Positions 21,430 to 33,200 of a stretch of 64,000 nucleotides of DNA are shown here, in pieces. The notes under the pieces are model-generated. The model was not told the origin of the DNA. It saw nothing but the letters and a program-made list of their open reading frames with translations, and made no database searches. Where the stretch lies: assembly GCA_022495005.1 (NCBI GenBank), contig JAGYXB010001412.1, positions 62,001-126,000 of the forward strand. Reading direction: 5' to 3'. Position 1 is the stretch's first letter. Each line of letters starts with the position of its first letter. Origin of the DNA: Rhyacophila brunnea. Taxonomy: Eukaryota; Arthropoda; Insecta; Trichoptera; Rhyacophilidae. A program made the translations under genes and the position numbers.

Positions 21430-21599
21430 GTTAATGATTTCCAGAAGCTCCACGTATTTGACCGCAGAATCTTGCGAAAGATCTTTGGCCTCATCTGGCA
21501 ATGTCGGCACAGTCACGAACTTTATAAAGCCTGTTGATGAGCCAACAATCGTCAGATGATTCAAAACACAATGAACGTGATGGGCCAACCACGTTTAGT
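21430..21599 (+). mobile_element. LINE fragment, left part (split by hAT insertion)
   Basis: Contains a reading frame FQKLHVFDRRILRKIFGLIW, the RT-proximal C-terminal region of non-LTR elements (Phe-Asp-x-Arg-x-Leu-Arg-x-Ile). It is interrupted at 21600 by a hAT element, and the LINE continues at 22156 after the duplicated target. Confidence 0.6.
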
Positions 21600-22155
21600 C
21601 AGTGACGTCCCTAGACAAAATGCTGCCCTATTTTTTAATACAGTATTTTTTATCATCCCTTCATGACTCCAATATCTAAGAAATATGTTGTATGGATACA
21701 TTACTAACAAAATATAATTACCACTAAATCTAATTTTATTTAAATGCCATCTCTGCTTCAATAGACAATATTGCGAGTCCACGGTTTCAGATACATTTAA
21801 AAATACACATGACAACTTCCAAAACTCGCAAGTGACTGGCGAAAATATTTTTGGATAAATTTTAAATTAGGTAAGTATGTACCTACCTATAATTCAAATA
21901 TACTTCGCAAATCTGCACGTGTTATTGCTGGTCATCAAGGACGTGACGTCCAAGGACAACGGAAGTAAACTAGACATCGCGAACCCGACAAAATAATTAC
22001 AGTTATGTTAAACCTTTTATGTTAATTACATTTTGTTTCCAACCAGTGAACTGATTTTTTTAACGGAAAGCTATTTCTAGATATACCTAATGATTCTCCT
22101 CGATTTGCCGCGCCCAGGCGACACTCAATCTGCCTACCCCCACGGGACGTCACTG
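21600..22155 (-). mobile_element. hAT MITE family H1, copy 1, with 8-bp TSD
   Basis: Begins CAGTGACGTCCCTAGACAAA and ends GGGACGTCACTG; 556 bp. Target duplication cgtttagt at 21592-21599 and cgtttaat at 22156-22163 (7 of 8). Internal sequence matches the copies at 45859 and 53193 in inverted orientation (TAGACATCGCGAACCCGACA, TCGATTTGCCGC). No transposase remnant, so it is non-autonomous. Inserted in a LINE fragment. Confidence 0.8.
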
Positions 22156-22300
22156 CGTTTAATGAAACTAAAGGAAAACGGAATGCGAGAGAAATTTGTG
22201 AGCAGTAGGAGTGATGGAGAGCGGAGGACCAGACAGAGGAATGGAGTCCAAGATCCACCCCGGGCTGTGCCAATAGACAAAAAGAAGTGGAAATACTGTT
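22156..22300 (+). mobile_element. LINE fragment, right part (after hAT insertion)
   Basis: Continuation of the LINE piece that ends at 21599. Frame: RLMKLKENGMREKFVSSRSD, then GERRTRQRNGVQDPPRAV, a basic C-terminal LINE-like region. The two parts were one sequence before the hAT element inserted. Confidence 0.5.
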
Positions 22301-23103
22301 TAACTATTAAACAGCTTAATAATTTATCTTAGTGAAAGGTACATAATATTATTATTGTGTTCTATATTAATATAATTTCTCAGAAGACGCATTTACTGTT
22401 ATGCAGTTTACAAATAAACAAAAGATAACCATCATATTGAAGGAACAATATTTTATTTAGAAAAACAATCAAGGAACGGTCTATTTCCGGAGTCAGCAAA
22501 TTGCAGTTCGCGAGTTAGATATGGCACTTTCCTATGCACACACAACTCCACAAAAATATTGAATTTGGAAATAAAACAAAGACTATACTTATTTCCAAAA
22601 TGTAGTGAAAAAAATTCGTCGTTTATCATTTCAATTTAGTTATTTTAAAATACAAGAGAATTTTTAATCGCAATTGATTTTTTCTGCATTCGATATTAAC
22701 ACGAGCGCTGTTCGAATGCAATTGATGTTCTTAACGAGGATCGTCAAAGATCAAAGACAGTTTCCTTTGCCAGATTTTAGTTTTGCTCAAATGCACGAAA
22801 CCATGACATGCACAATTGTTCGACTCATTTCTAGGAAGACGAACGTCAAGTGCGACTAACGCGAGCACGCAAGTGAAATTATGCGTCGAGCGGGATCACT
22901 ATGTCCGTCCCGTTCTATTGCGTGCCAAAGTATACGAAAAGAAGATTCGTATTTTAGTGTTTATCAATGACCACCTATGTGCCGGGTCCTCTACATTTCT
23001 TAGTCTTTGACATATTTCAACTTGCAAGAAACATTGTCAGTACAGTCTCATAGTAGTCCTTATTGTGAAAACATCACAATTCTTACAATATTTTTTAAAC
23101 GGT
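22301..23103. other. Non-coding stretch
   Basis: AT-rich; short open frames at 22674-22859 and 22816-23010 overlap and show no known motif, so they are not called. Confidence 0.4.
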
Positions 23104-23113
23104 AAAAGTCTTC

Positions 23114-23334
23114 AACCTCGTGGCTTAAGCGCCGGTCTATAGTGTCGAGGGTCCCGGGTTCGAATCCTGGGTCTGGCAAAGTACACATATTGTTTTTCAA
23201 TTTGTGTATTACCTAATAGGTTGAGCAAGTGGCTGACATCCATTTCTCGTTAAAAAAAAATCTGTTAATACAAACCTCCCCTCTGTGGAGGCCCATATGA
23301 TCCTATTAGGATCGGACATGGTCGAAAGAAGAAG
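23114..23334 (+). mobile_element. tRNA-derived SINE, full length with 10-bp TSD
   Basis: The clearest full copy. Head CTCGTGGCTTAAGCGCCGGT and perfect B box GGTTCGAATCC in a CCCGGG-type arm, then the family body and tail, ending GGTCGAAAGAAGAAG. The target AAAAGTCTTC is duplicated exactly at 23104-23113 and 23335-23344, which fixes the ends and shows insertion by target-primed reverse transcription. Confidence 0.9.
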
Positions 23335-23344
23335 AAAAGTCTTC

Positions 23345-25577
23345 CTGCCAAAAAGCAGTGTTTTTTACTTAAAATATTTATAATACAAAACTAATAATAA
23401 ATTTTCGTAATAAATAGCTACAGGTGTGTTCAGTGTACGTAACAAACAATTCAAGTGAACAATACGCTTAAAAATTATTTGTTGCATCACCCCATTTTTC
23501 AGGGTGAAAAGAAACACATTTTTTATAAATGTTTATTTTGCATAAGTGTTTATATTGAACAAAAACAACCCTACATACAAATATTTAGATTTAATCTAAA
23601 TATAAAAAAAACATTCTGCATGTTTAGTACCTATTTATTAATATATTTTATCAACGAATACTTTTTTTCTTTATTTCCTATTTTTTTTATTTACTTAAGT
23701 ACTTCAAAAATTATCGTTGTTAGTGTTATGTAAAATCACTGAAATTAATAAATACCTAAAAATATAAGTTTTAATGAAAAATTGTATTTGTGTGTTTGTG
23801 GGGGGGGATCGGTGTAAATTTACCGCAACGGGTGACACCAACTCTAGTTACGCCACTGCTCAGATGCATTGACGATCCGCACACACAATAGAAAAATTAG
23901 AGGGAACATTGATGACATGCATGATTTGACTACAAAATATAAATTATTATACCTAAGTAATAAGACATTAATTATAAAGATTCAAATTTTTTTAATAAAA
24001 CATTAAATAATATTTAAATTATCTGCTTATTTAGGTAGGTAGGTAGTTCCCAAAGCAAAACAAAATTTGAGATTTGATTTTACCCAACATGGGAATAAAT
24101 TTAGGACAATGATTACACATCTATTTATTCTATGGCATATCAATGATTTGAAAATGGAATTCGATTTAGGTAAAAATCGTAAAAACAAAATCATTCGATG
24201 TCATGTTTATTTAATTTGTCAATTGAAAAAATAATTTTCATAAAAATATTAATTTGATTTTAATTTTCGTGAATATATGCGATATTTTTTTGGGTGGTGG
24301 GTTATGATGTACCTACATGCGTATTAAGATAAAAAAAAATGTAATTAGTCAGTATCAAGATAAAAATATCCAAAAACAAAAGATATTTAAAATTGCGATT
24401 TTTTCGATAACTATGCAAAAAAGATAAGCCACGGCATAAACGTCAGTTAGGTAAGAAGACGCACTTAAAAATAAGTATGACGGTCAAAACAACTATTCGG
24501 TTAACTGTGTGACGGTGGCTTGTTAAAATCAAACAAAACAATAACATTTCGCCGCAAAACACATTGATAATTGACTGACAACAGAAATCAGCAATCCTCT
24601 ATTTCGATGCATGATAATGTAAATTTACACAATGTATGTACGTGGGGGAAAATCGCCCAGTTAAAAGGTTAACAGAATCAAATTGGTTGGTTATCACCAC
24701 AATAACTGGATGTCAACTTTCCGTATGCAATTTTTGAAGTTGGGATTTTTTATTTACCTGCATTAATGCTCTTATAGGTGAAATGGCTATCCTAGATTAG
24801 TTTTCACTTCACTTCTGCATGTTTCACGGGAAAACTGGGCCGCGATCGCCGATTTTCAAAAGTGCAACCCAATACAAAACATGAACGAGAAACTGTCAAA
24901 TGTTGTAAAAATCATAGACAATAGATTGATGAGCAAATTCGCAGGTGGTGGGAGAAACTCATTTCGTCATTTAAATATCTACAGATGGCAACAACATTGT
25001 ACAATTCAATTTAATTGAAATCCTACACACATAAAAAAACTAAAGTCAATATTTTCAAGCACACCGTTTAATTTGTTGATTTACTGTACAATAATAAAGT
25101 CAACATTTATCTGAACGCTTTTACTATTATAATAAGAAATATCTTAAAATGCCGTTTCATTTTGCCGCCAATCGATGTTATCTATCAAACATAGAATCGG
25201 GAAGTAAGTTAAAACGAGACAAATATAGCATGTCGTTTCTGTTGTTAAGCCTTTTTAAATGGACTGGCAGAATAGAACTATTCAATAAAATATGACACTA
25301 GAAAGAGATAAGCTGTAATTCATAAACTAAGTATCCAAAGTTGTCTTCCTGATACTTTTTATATTTCGATTTCAAGAGAGAATCTTCGTCGACCAATGTA
25401 GGTACACGTCTTTATTTCTTTGTGCCAGGGGTATTTCACTAATAATTAAGTGTAAAAATTTAATTTTCACTTTAATTACTGTATCAATGCCGAATTTATG
25501 ACCGACCCCTGCATACCTTCCTTGAGCTAGTAAATATTTTAGGAGGCCTGAAAAAACCACACAGAGTTGAAGGTAGT
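23345..25577. other. 2.2-kb AT-rich stretch with one transposon-like end
   Basis: No gene supported. At 23820-23858 the minus strand reads CAGTGGCGTAACTAGAGTTG then GTGTCACCCG, the kind of terminus seen on hAT-like repeats. A possible partner end CAGTGTACGTAAC lies at about 23429, but flanking 8-mers do not match, so an element is not called with confidence. The rest is A/T-rich DNA without features. Confidence 0.4.
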
Positions 25578-25720
25578 ATTATCCAAAGAGGTTGGACGGT
25601 ATCAACATACTTTTTACGAGGCATAGTTGTAAGCCATTCGATCACATACACATTGAAAAAAACAACATGCATTTTTGACCAAATCAAACCAAGTTCAAAC
25701 CCGTGACCCACAGCTTTGTA
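25578..25720 (-). mobile_element. tRNA-derived SINE, diverged subfamily
   Basis: On the minus strand: GTGGGTCACGGGTTTGAACT (degenerate B box), then CATGTTGTTTTTTTCAATGT, then ATGGCTTACAACTATGCCTC with GTAAAAAGTATG, ending CGTCCAACCTCTTTGG. The layout parallels the main SINE family but the sequence is well diverged. The end motif ACCGTCCAACCTCTTTGG also occurs near 28190. Confidence 0.5.
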
Positions 25721-26043
25721 TTTATATAAAGACAGCCTGCTGCTTCACGAACCGATACAACGTGGATCAATCTAATATATTTCATCAAAATTTATTTTTT
25801 TCAACATTTCAGATAATATACGTAGGTCCCTACCTTAATCGATTACTTAATCGATCTTACTAGAACTTAATCGATTTTAGCTAATATGTACTTATTACAT
25901 TAATTTGGGTACTGGAAGCTCAAGCAAACAGATAATGAATACTTATTTTCACCTATAAAATAATATACTTAATATCAAGTTCTTAAATTCCTACATGAAA
26001 TAAATGGTATTGAGTGAATCTACATCATGATGACACAACCGAT

Positions 26044-26242
26044 TTTTTTTTTTTTTTTGAATTATTAATAACCATGTCCTTGCTTTTTCGTACAAGGTGG
26101 TTGTTGTTAGTAATTTTGAACAATCACAAACGCCCAGGCTTTGAGAAAAACACATAAATATTGTGTGTCCTGACCGGGAATCGAACCCAGGAACTCTCGG
26201 GTGGAAGGCCAGCGCCTTACCCACTGCACCACGAGAGCCGCC
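26044..26242 (-). mobile_element. tRNA-Gly-derived SINE with 12-bp TSD
   Basis: On the minus strand the head is CTCTCGTGGTGCAGTGGGTA, an anticodon region CTGGCCTTCCACCCGAG that would be TCC (Gly), and B box GGTTCGATTCCCGG. The body ends in a 15-16 nt A tail (T run at 26044-26058 on the plus strand). The target GACACAACCGAT at 26032-26043 and GACACAACTGAT at 26243-26254 match 11 of 12. It is unlike the main SINE family in sequence. It abuts a LINE reverse-transcriptase fragment. Confidence 0.85.
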
Positions 26243-26254
26243 GACACAACTGAT

Positions 26255-26985
26255 TTATGCGAAGAAAGACTGTGCGACTCGGAGTATGCAGACGACGCAG
26301 TCGTGTTTGACTCGACGATCGAAAGGTTGGAGGTAACCGTGAACAGGCTAGCCGCGAACTTGATGCGTGTGGGTCTTCATCTGAATGCCGCTAAGACCAA
26401 ATCCATGTGCAGTGCTGCATGCATCGACGCCGACACTCCCCTGCGGGTTTCTGGTCTGCCCATCGAGCTGGTGTCCAGATTCAAATAATTGGGTGAAACG
26501 GTTGCCGATGATGGTGGTATTTCTAGTGAGCTTGGAATCCGCATGGGTGTTGTGGGCTCTGCGTTCAACCAACTTGGAGTCGCATGGAGGTCAAGGCTGT
26601 ATTCTGTGAGGACCAAGACAGACATGGCATCTTACTAAGCTTCAAGAGTCTCAGCTTTTGAGCTTTGAGAATCGATGTCTCCGCCGAATCTTAGGGGTAC
26701 ATTGGTACGACCACGTTACAAACACCCGATTTCGTGAGCAGACACAATAGCCTTCGGTGATTGAAGTTATCACGAAGAGACGATTTACGTGGCTGGGACA
26801 TGTATTCCGGATGCCGCCAAAGAGTGCGGCACTTCGTACCCTTGTGGCACAGCCTCAAGGGTTCCATCGCCGTGGCCGGCCCTCCCTCACCCTGCAGCGA
26901 TGGTACAAAAACGACCTACGTGCTGCAGGTCTGACATGGCGGGAGGCGCAGGAGTTGGCGATGGAAGAAGAAGAATATTTTCAAT
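26255..26985 (+). mobile_element. LINE reverse-transcriptase fragment (degenerate)
   Basis: Non-LTR retrotransposon RT, right part. CDSEYADDAVVFDSTIERLE (catalytic YADD), VNRLAANLMRVGLHLNAAKT, then after stops and shifts GISSELGIRMGVVGSAFNQL and SRLYSVRTKTDM, then TKRRFTWLGHVFRMPPKSAA and GRPSLTLQRWYKNDLRAAGL. Same general type as the fragment at 57627. LINE sequence may continue left of the SINE inserted at 26044. Confidence 0.85.
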
Positions 26986-27024
26986 ATATTGTGTTAATTC
27001 AGCCAAACGCGTACACAAAAAAAT

Positions 27025-27200
27025 TATATAGGGATGGAGGGGGGCATTTTGAAAAAAATCTATAGGTAGGTATTTACCCCACCTACTAATAATTTTGGCT
27101 TCTCGTCGCTTCAACTGATTTTCCGTGTGCATTCCACATACTCTCACACTCCGCACTTTGAGTAGTTTAGCTATGTACACCCGTCCTTCAGCCATAGTTA
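27025..27200 (+). repeat. Dispersed repeat family D, copy 1 (partner 33500-33690)
   Basis: Shares with 33500-33690, in order, a GGAGGGG-CATTTTGAAAAA block, TATTTACCCC, TTTTCCGTGTGCATTCC-like and ACACTCCGCAC-TTGAGT. The spacing is similar. No class can be assigned. Confidence 0.4.
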
Positions 27201-28551
27201 CCACAGGCGCCCAGCTATAATTTGCTGCCACCTGTCGCATCTATTAATAGACTTAGATATTGGATATACCTATTTAAAATCATGATAACATTCCTAGGAT
27301 TCCTAAATAGTTCATAAAATTTTAGTGTATTCATTATTAATTATGAAAATCAGATTATCAATAAAATAAATAAATACAATTTTCTATGTGCGTACTCTAA
27401 TAATTAGCTATGACAACCCCTGCCTGAAAAATTCCATAGACACTAGATTTTCCCGATGACTTTTTCTGAGTTTGACTTTGACCAATAATGAATGACTGCT
27501 GAGTTCTGTCCAGCTCTGTCATCTGACAGTTTTATTTTACCTATAAATGATTGTATCATATTTCGGGATCAAATTCATATAAAAAATAATCAGAATTCAA
27601 ATTCAGCTCGTCGTCAGTTTTCTTGAGAAACAATGTAAGAATATCTGTCTACCTTATACATTATTTCACACTGTATTTCATATTGCGTCAGAATTATAGG
27701 TTATGTACCGACATTTTATTTAGATTTTCTTTTGGCATTAATGACATTAATGTAATGGTAATTCCAATATCACCCTATTAATTTAGGCTGATTTTATTCT
27801 GGTAAAATACGGAAACAACTATACTGAATCTATAAAACACATACCTACTGAGTTACCGACAAAATGATCTTATTTGACATGGTTACATGTTAATTGTACG
27901 TAAAACATTTCACCGTGCCACAGTTCGTCGTGAGCTTTCTTATCAGAAAGAGATGATCGTATACTATACGGTCTACAATTTTATTAGAATCAAAATGAAC
28001 ATTAATTCAATTTTCATAGCTGATTTTGGCAAAATTCAAGAATGAAAACCTAAGCTAACCTAACCTAACAAATAATCCAGTATATCAGCTGTTTTCAAAA
28101 TTTGTTTGCTGCTGGCTTTCTGTAAAGTGTAAACCGACAAAAACCGTGTTTTATTTAGACATGAATTTTATGTCAGTACTATACGGCCCAAAGAGGTTGG
28201 ACGGTCTTTGATATACAGCCATATATTTCCGATACAACATTTCACGGTGAAGTGTGATGTAGCGAACTGCATACGTACAAGTTTCCGGACATGATTTGAC
28301 ATAACACGGTCTTTTTCTTACTTTTTTCCAACATTTACTTCCACTTATCAATTCTTCAATTTGATATATTTATTAGTAACTTCATGGTCTATCTACTGTG
28401 TTTATATCTATGGCTTTCTGTTCCGATCCAATGACAAGAAATACTATCGATTTTGGGATTATACCTATACTCTTCTGCAACATCTTCTTGACTACGTGAA
28501 GGGAACGCTGTTGGCGACTAAATGCGAGGAAATTGTTAGTTTATAATGGAG
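27201..28551. other. Non-coding stretch
   Basis: AT-rich with no supported gene. A short run of AACCTAACCTAAC occurs at about 28058-28070. A SINE-like scrap with GAGGTTGGACGGT lies near 28192. Confidence 0.4.
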
Positions 28552-28596
28552 TGCGGTTAAAAATGGGAAGAGCATGTTAGTTCACAGTTTTAACAC
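28552..28596 (-). repeat. Inverted third copy of the 16495 repeat
   Basis: Minus strand reads TGTGTTAAAACTGTGAACTA, then ACATGCTCTTCCCATTTTTA and ACCGC, nearly the unit seen twice at 16495-16640. Confidence 0.6.
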
Positions 28597-28769
28597 ATAG
28601 CCAAAAAAATGTTGTCGTACATTACAATTTTTATTTTATTGTAGTTTGGGGTGATCCACAGAAAAAATACCGACGACCCTAAAACACTCGGTATTATTCG
28701 TCAAATGATTGAAGGTATTTGACTTCTCTTGGTTTATAATAGAGCTCGAGTAGGTACTTATCAGTGCAG

Positions 28770-28925
28770 TAGCGCTTTACTGCCATCTGAAACCACGGGT
28801 CATTGGTTTAATTCCCTTCCAAAAATCGCATGTTTTTTTCAATGAGTTCGATCCAGAGCAGGGACTTAATTGGTTGAGAGAATGCCTAATAGTCATTTCT
28901 CGTAAAAAATATTTAATATTATCCA
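28770..28925 (+). mobile_element. tRNA-derived SINE, diverged copy
   Basis: Plus-strand copy with degenerate B box (GGTTTAATTCCC), then CATGTTTTTTTCAATGAGTT, GGACTTAATTGGTTGAGAGA and GTCATTTCTCGTAAAAAAT. The tail module is missing and the boundaries are approximate. Confidence 0.55.
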
Positions 28926-28993
28926 TGGGGTTGGGGAACTTTTTTAAGTTTACCCAAAAGTTACTTGACATTAAACGATATATATTTTTTTAA

Positions 28994-29185
28994 ACCATGT
29001 TCGATGTATAAACAGATCATATTTTTTTATGAGAAATAGATGTTAGTCACTTGCGCAACCTATTAGGTTTATACTCTGGGTCAAACACACATTGAAAAAC
29101 AACATGTGAATTTGCCAGACCAATGATTCGAACCCGGGACCCATGATATTAGAAACTGACGCAGTAGCCACTCGGCCATCGCGGT
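28994..29185 (-). mobile_element. tRNA-derived SINE, diverged copy
   Basis: Minus-strand copy: head with CGCGATGGCCGAGTGGC-like A region and B box GGTTCGAATCATTGG, body TTTTTCAATGTGTGTTTG, GGTTGCGCAAGTGACTAAC and the CATTTCTCATAAAAAAAT block, then the end of the tail. It lies next to another minus-strand copy. Confidence 0.7.
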
Positions 29186-29210
29186 CCGCCAACGATATTT
29201 CTGACCATGT

Positions 29211-29394
29211 CCGATCCTAATAAGATCATATGGGCCGATTTTTTGTTTTTTTGTAAGAAATGGATGCCAGCCACTTGCTCAACCTATTAGGTCCATATTC
29301 TGACTTGTACACAAATTGAAAAACAATATGTGTATTTGCCAGACCCAGGATTCGAACCTGGGACCCACGACGCTTAAGCCGCACAGCCATCGTC
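29211..29394 (-). mobile_element. tRNA-derived SINE copy
   Basis: Minus-strand copy: head CGATGGCTGTGCGGCTTAAG, B box GGTTCGAATCC inside CCCAG...CTGGG, body GGTTGAGCAAGTGGCTGGC, tail GATCTTATTAGGATCGGACA. The CTCTGTGGAGG block is deleted relative to the full copies. Confidence 0.75.
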
Positions 29395-30235
29395 GGGCAT
29401 CATCGGCCCCCTCAAATTTCAAAACTAAACGAAAAGAAGCTTTAAATAAGGAATAAATTTCTCCATACGACATCAGGGTCAGAATAATAACTTACGAGGC
29501 TGTCTTCGGGGCTCGAGCAATTTGTATACTTTCATAAAAGAAAATCCTTATTACAAAAGGCAGCAATACTTTGTCGCATGCACATGTGCGATTTTAAAAA
29601 CCTTGCGGATATTTTGTATATTATAGTTTTTTAGAGCATCCATTACTCTCAAAACTTTCACTTTTAACCAGTTTGGGGTAATTTACGCCTATTCTAATAT
29701 AACCTCTACTCCAGTGGTATCCTACGGGCCACTTGAGGTAATTTAGCTATTCTTTAGTAGCCGTAAGCTTTTTAAAAATTTGTAAATACTTTTTGAAGTG
29801 AACATTTAGCTACCATGAACTTCGGTATGGCTTCACAATATGTAATTTTCTGCATGATTATTATTTATCAATTTTACCCCATTGTGTCATGTTGCGTTGT
29901 GCACTTTTAACTGTATCAATAGTCACATGTTGTGGGCGTCGTGTCAAATAGAAATAATAGAATTTACATTATTTTACGGCACGTTAACTGGAAGCAACGT
30001 ACCAAGAAGAAAATCCTTCCGTCAAAGTGGATCAATTTATTATTTTACATTGTTGTAGTGTGTTCATAAATTCTCAGTGTTTATCTACGTTAAAACAATG
30101 AGCGTAACGTGAATAACTAATTGAGTTTCGATGGTGATCATTTAGTCTGTGCACGATGTAATAACAAGTGTTGCAATTATATTGTATCTCACAGTTGACC
30201 GTGTTATAATTTCAGATTGCTGGCAATCTATAAAA
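29395..30235 (+). other. Upstream region of PITRM1
   Basis: Non-coding flank expected to hold the promoter and 5' UTR. No TATA box or initiator can be picked with confidence in this AT-rich sequence. An acceptor-like tract GTTATAATTTCAG ends at 30215, 20 nt upstream of the ATG, so a spliced 5' UTR is possible even though the coding part has no introns. Confidence 0.4.
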
Positions 30236-33200
30236 ATGTTACGTTGCTTTCGAGAAACGACCAAATGGACTCAGGCGAAGCCAAATAGGCTTGCCAACAT
30301 ACAACAAGCGGTCAAGGCGCTGTCCACTAAAACGGCATTCAAAGAAAAGTTGTCAAGAGGCGCGGCAGGCTCCGGTGAATTCAGCGTGGGCAACGTATAC
30401 AGCGGCTTCATGTGTACAGATATCCAGCACATAAAAGAGTTCAACATGACGGCGATACTATTAAAACACGAACACTCAAAAACTGAATATTTACATTTGA
30501 AACGTGACGATCCGAACAATGTATTTTCAATTAACTTCAGAACTACGCCTTTTAATTCGACAGGTTTGCCACATATTTTAGAGCACACGGTATTATGCGG
30601 CTCGAAGAAATATCCAGTGAGAGATCCTTTCTTTAAAATGTTGAATCGTTCACTGGCGACATTCATGAATGCAATGACGGGACCCGATTACACATTTTAT
30701 CCGTTTTCGTCACAAAATGAAGTCGATTATAGAAATTTACAAGCTATCTATCTGGATGCCGTCTTTAGACCGAATTTGAACCGTTTAGATTTCTTGCAAG
30801 AAGGTTGGAGATTGGAGCATTCAAATTTGAATGATCCTAAATCGGATATAATATTCAAAGGTGTCGTGTTCAATGAAATGAAAGGAGCATTCTCTGAAAA
30901 TTCTTCAGTATTCGGGGAAAAGTTTTTAAACACGATACTACCAGATCACACCTACGGATATATATCTGGAGGTGATCCACTGCATATACCGAACCTGACT
31001 GTAAATGACTTACGGGATTTCCACAAGAAATACTATCATCCCAGTAACGCAAGGATATATTCGTACGGAAACTTCCCTTTGGAAAAGAATTTGGACGTTT
31101 GCAATCAATTATACTTAGGAAATTATGAAGGGATCGATTCTTCGTACAGTAAAGTCCCTCAGCAGTCACGTTGGTCGAAACCAAACGAGTTACAAATCAC
31201 AAGCAGGTTTGATAAAATGGGAGCTCCGTTCGAGAAGCAAAATCAAATAGCTATTGGATATCTAATGTGTGATATAACCGATGTTTATGAATCGTTTGTT
31301 TTGCATTTTTTGAGTCAGTTAATGGTTATGGGGCCTAATTCGCCATTTTATAAAAGTTTAATTGAACCGAATATCTCCGGCGGTTACAGCTCTATGACCG
31401 GTTTCGATTCACAAATGAAAGACACAATGTTTATAATCGGTTTGCAAGACTTAGAAGTTGATAAATTTGATAAAGTAAAGCAAATCGTCGACGAGACCCT
31501 TGATAAAATCATCAGGGAAGGTTTTGATAAGAAGCACATCGACAGTGTTATGCACGGAATCGAACTGTCCATCAAACATCAGCATACTAGATTCGGATTG
31601 AACACTCTCTTTAATCTCGTCGCTTTGTGGAATCACAACGGCCCGTTGATGGAAGCACTGCAAGTTAGTGAATTCTTAAATAGGTTTAAAGAAAACTTGA
31701 AGAATCCTAAGTATTTAACGGAAAGAGTTGAACATTACTTCAAAACTAACAGTCACAGATTGACATTGACTATGGTTCCCGATGAAAAGTATGAAGATAA
31801 TGTTAATAAAATGGAAAACGAACTGTTGATGAAAAAAATTGCCGATCTTAATGAAGAGGATAAGAAAATGGTGTACGAGGAAGGATTGAAACTGTCTGAA
31901 ACTCAGAAAGGAAACCAAAACATTGATATTTTACCGTGTTTGACTTTAAAAGATATTCCAGAAAAGCTAAAACCGGTTCAATTAAAACGAACAACGTTGA
32001 ATGTTGTTCCGGTACAGATTTGCGAAGCGAATACTAACGATGTCGCATATTTTAAAGGAATATTGAATATATCTGACTTACCGGAAGACTTGAAGATGTT
32101 ATTACCTTTGTTTAATACTACAATCAGTAAAATGGAGACGAAGCAACGTTCATTTAGAGAATTTGATCAGTTAATCAATTTGAAAACTGGCGGATTAGGT
32201 TTTGCAACGCATATTTCGGAAAAGATTGGCAATCCAGAAATATTTCAAGAAGGCGTTGTTATATCCAGTCATGGTTTAGATGAGAACGTAGATGCCATGC
32301 TTTCTATTTGGTCGGAGCTGTTTGAAAAGCCCGTCTTTAAAGATGTCGATAGATTCAAAATGCTGCTCGAGAGCTATGTTTCAAATATGACAAACGGAAT
32401 TGCCGATAGCGGACACATGTATGCCATGACCAGCGCTAATGGTTTAGTAAAAAGTAGTTCTAGTTTAAAAGAAAAGTTGGGCGGTTTAAAACACATCGAA
32501 TACATGAAACAACTCGTTAAGAATCACAGCCCTGAAGAAATAATGAACAAAGTGGCGCAAATTGCTGATATCGTATTGGATCGTAACAGACTATGCATTG
32601 CCATCAATTTAACAGCGGCTAAAAAGGATAGTGTCATTTCAAAGTTAGATAAACTCTGCCAGAATTTACCGGAGAATACTCCAAAGAAAGACGTCAATGA
32701 AGTTATCTACAGTCAAGGTAAATCATTCAACAAGACAACAAAATGCATCCACCACGTAATGAATATTCCGATCAACTTCTGCGCTAAAGCAATCGTCACT
32801 GTTCCATTCGGGCATCCGGATTTCGCACGGTTGCAAGTTTTGGCCAAGTTTTTGAGCTCGAAGTATTTACATCCCGTCGTTCGAGAGCAGAATGGCGCTT
32901 ACGGAGGCGGTGCTCGCATTACAAACGATGGAATATTCGATTTTTACTCGTACCGAGATCCGAATAGTCGTATGACTTTGGACGTGTTCGACAGATCTGC
33001 CGAATGGTTTGAGCAATGCCCGGAGACAGTATTCGATGAGCAAGCCGTATTCGAGGCTAAATTGGGAGTGCTGCAACAGTTGGATGCTCCCGTAGCCGAG
33101 TTCGCTAAAGGCATCGATGATTTTCTACACGGGATGAATTCCGAACGTCTCCAGCAACATAGAAAGGAAGTGCTGGCGGTTACCAAACGAGATATGGTTG

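Noticed and set aside
23429..23858. Complete hAT-like element ending CAGTGGCGTAACTAG
   Set aside because: Only the right end is convincing; the candidate left end and flanks do not support a pair.
30149..30235. N-terminal extension of PITRM1 from an upstream GTG
   Set aside because: It lacks an ATG, is hydrophobic and includes an acceptor-like site at 30215; the ATG at 30236 gives a typical mitochondrial targeting N-terminus.
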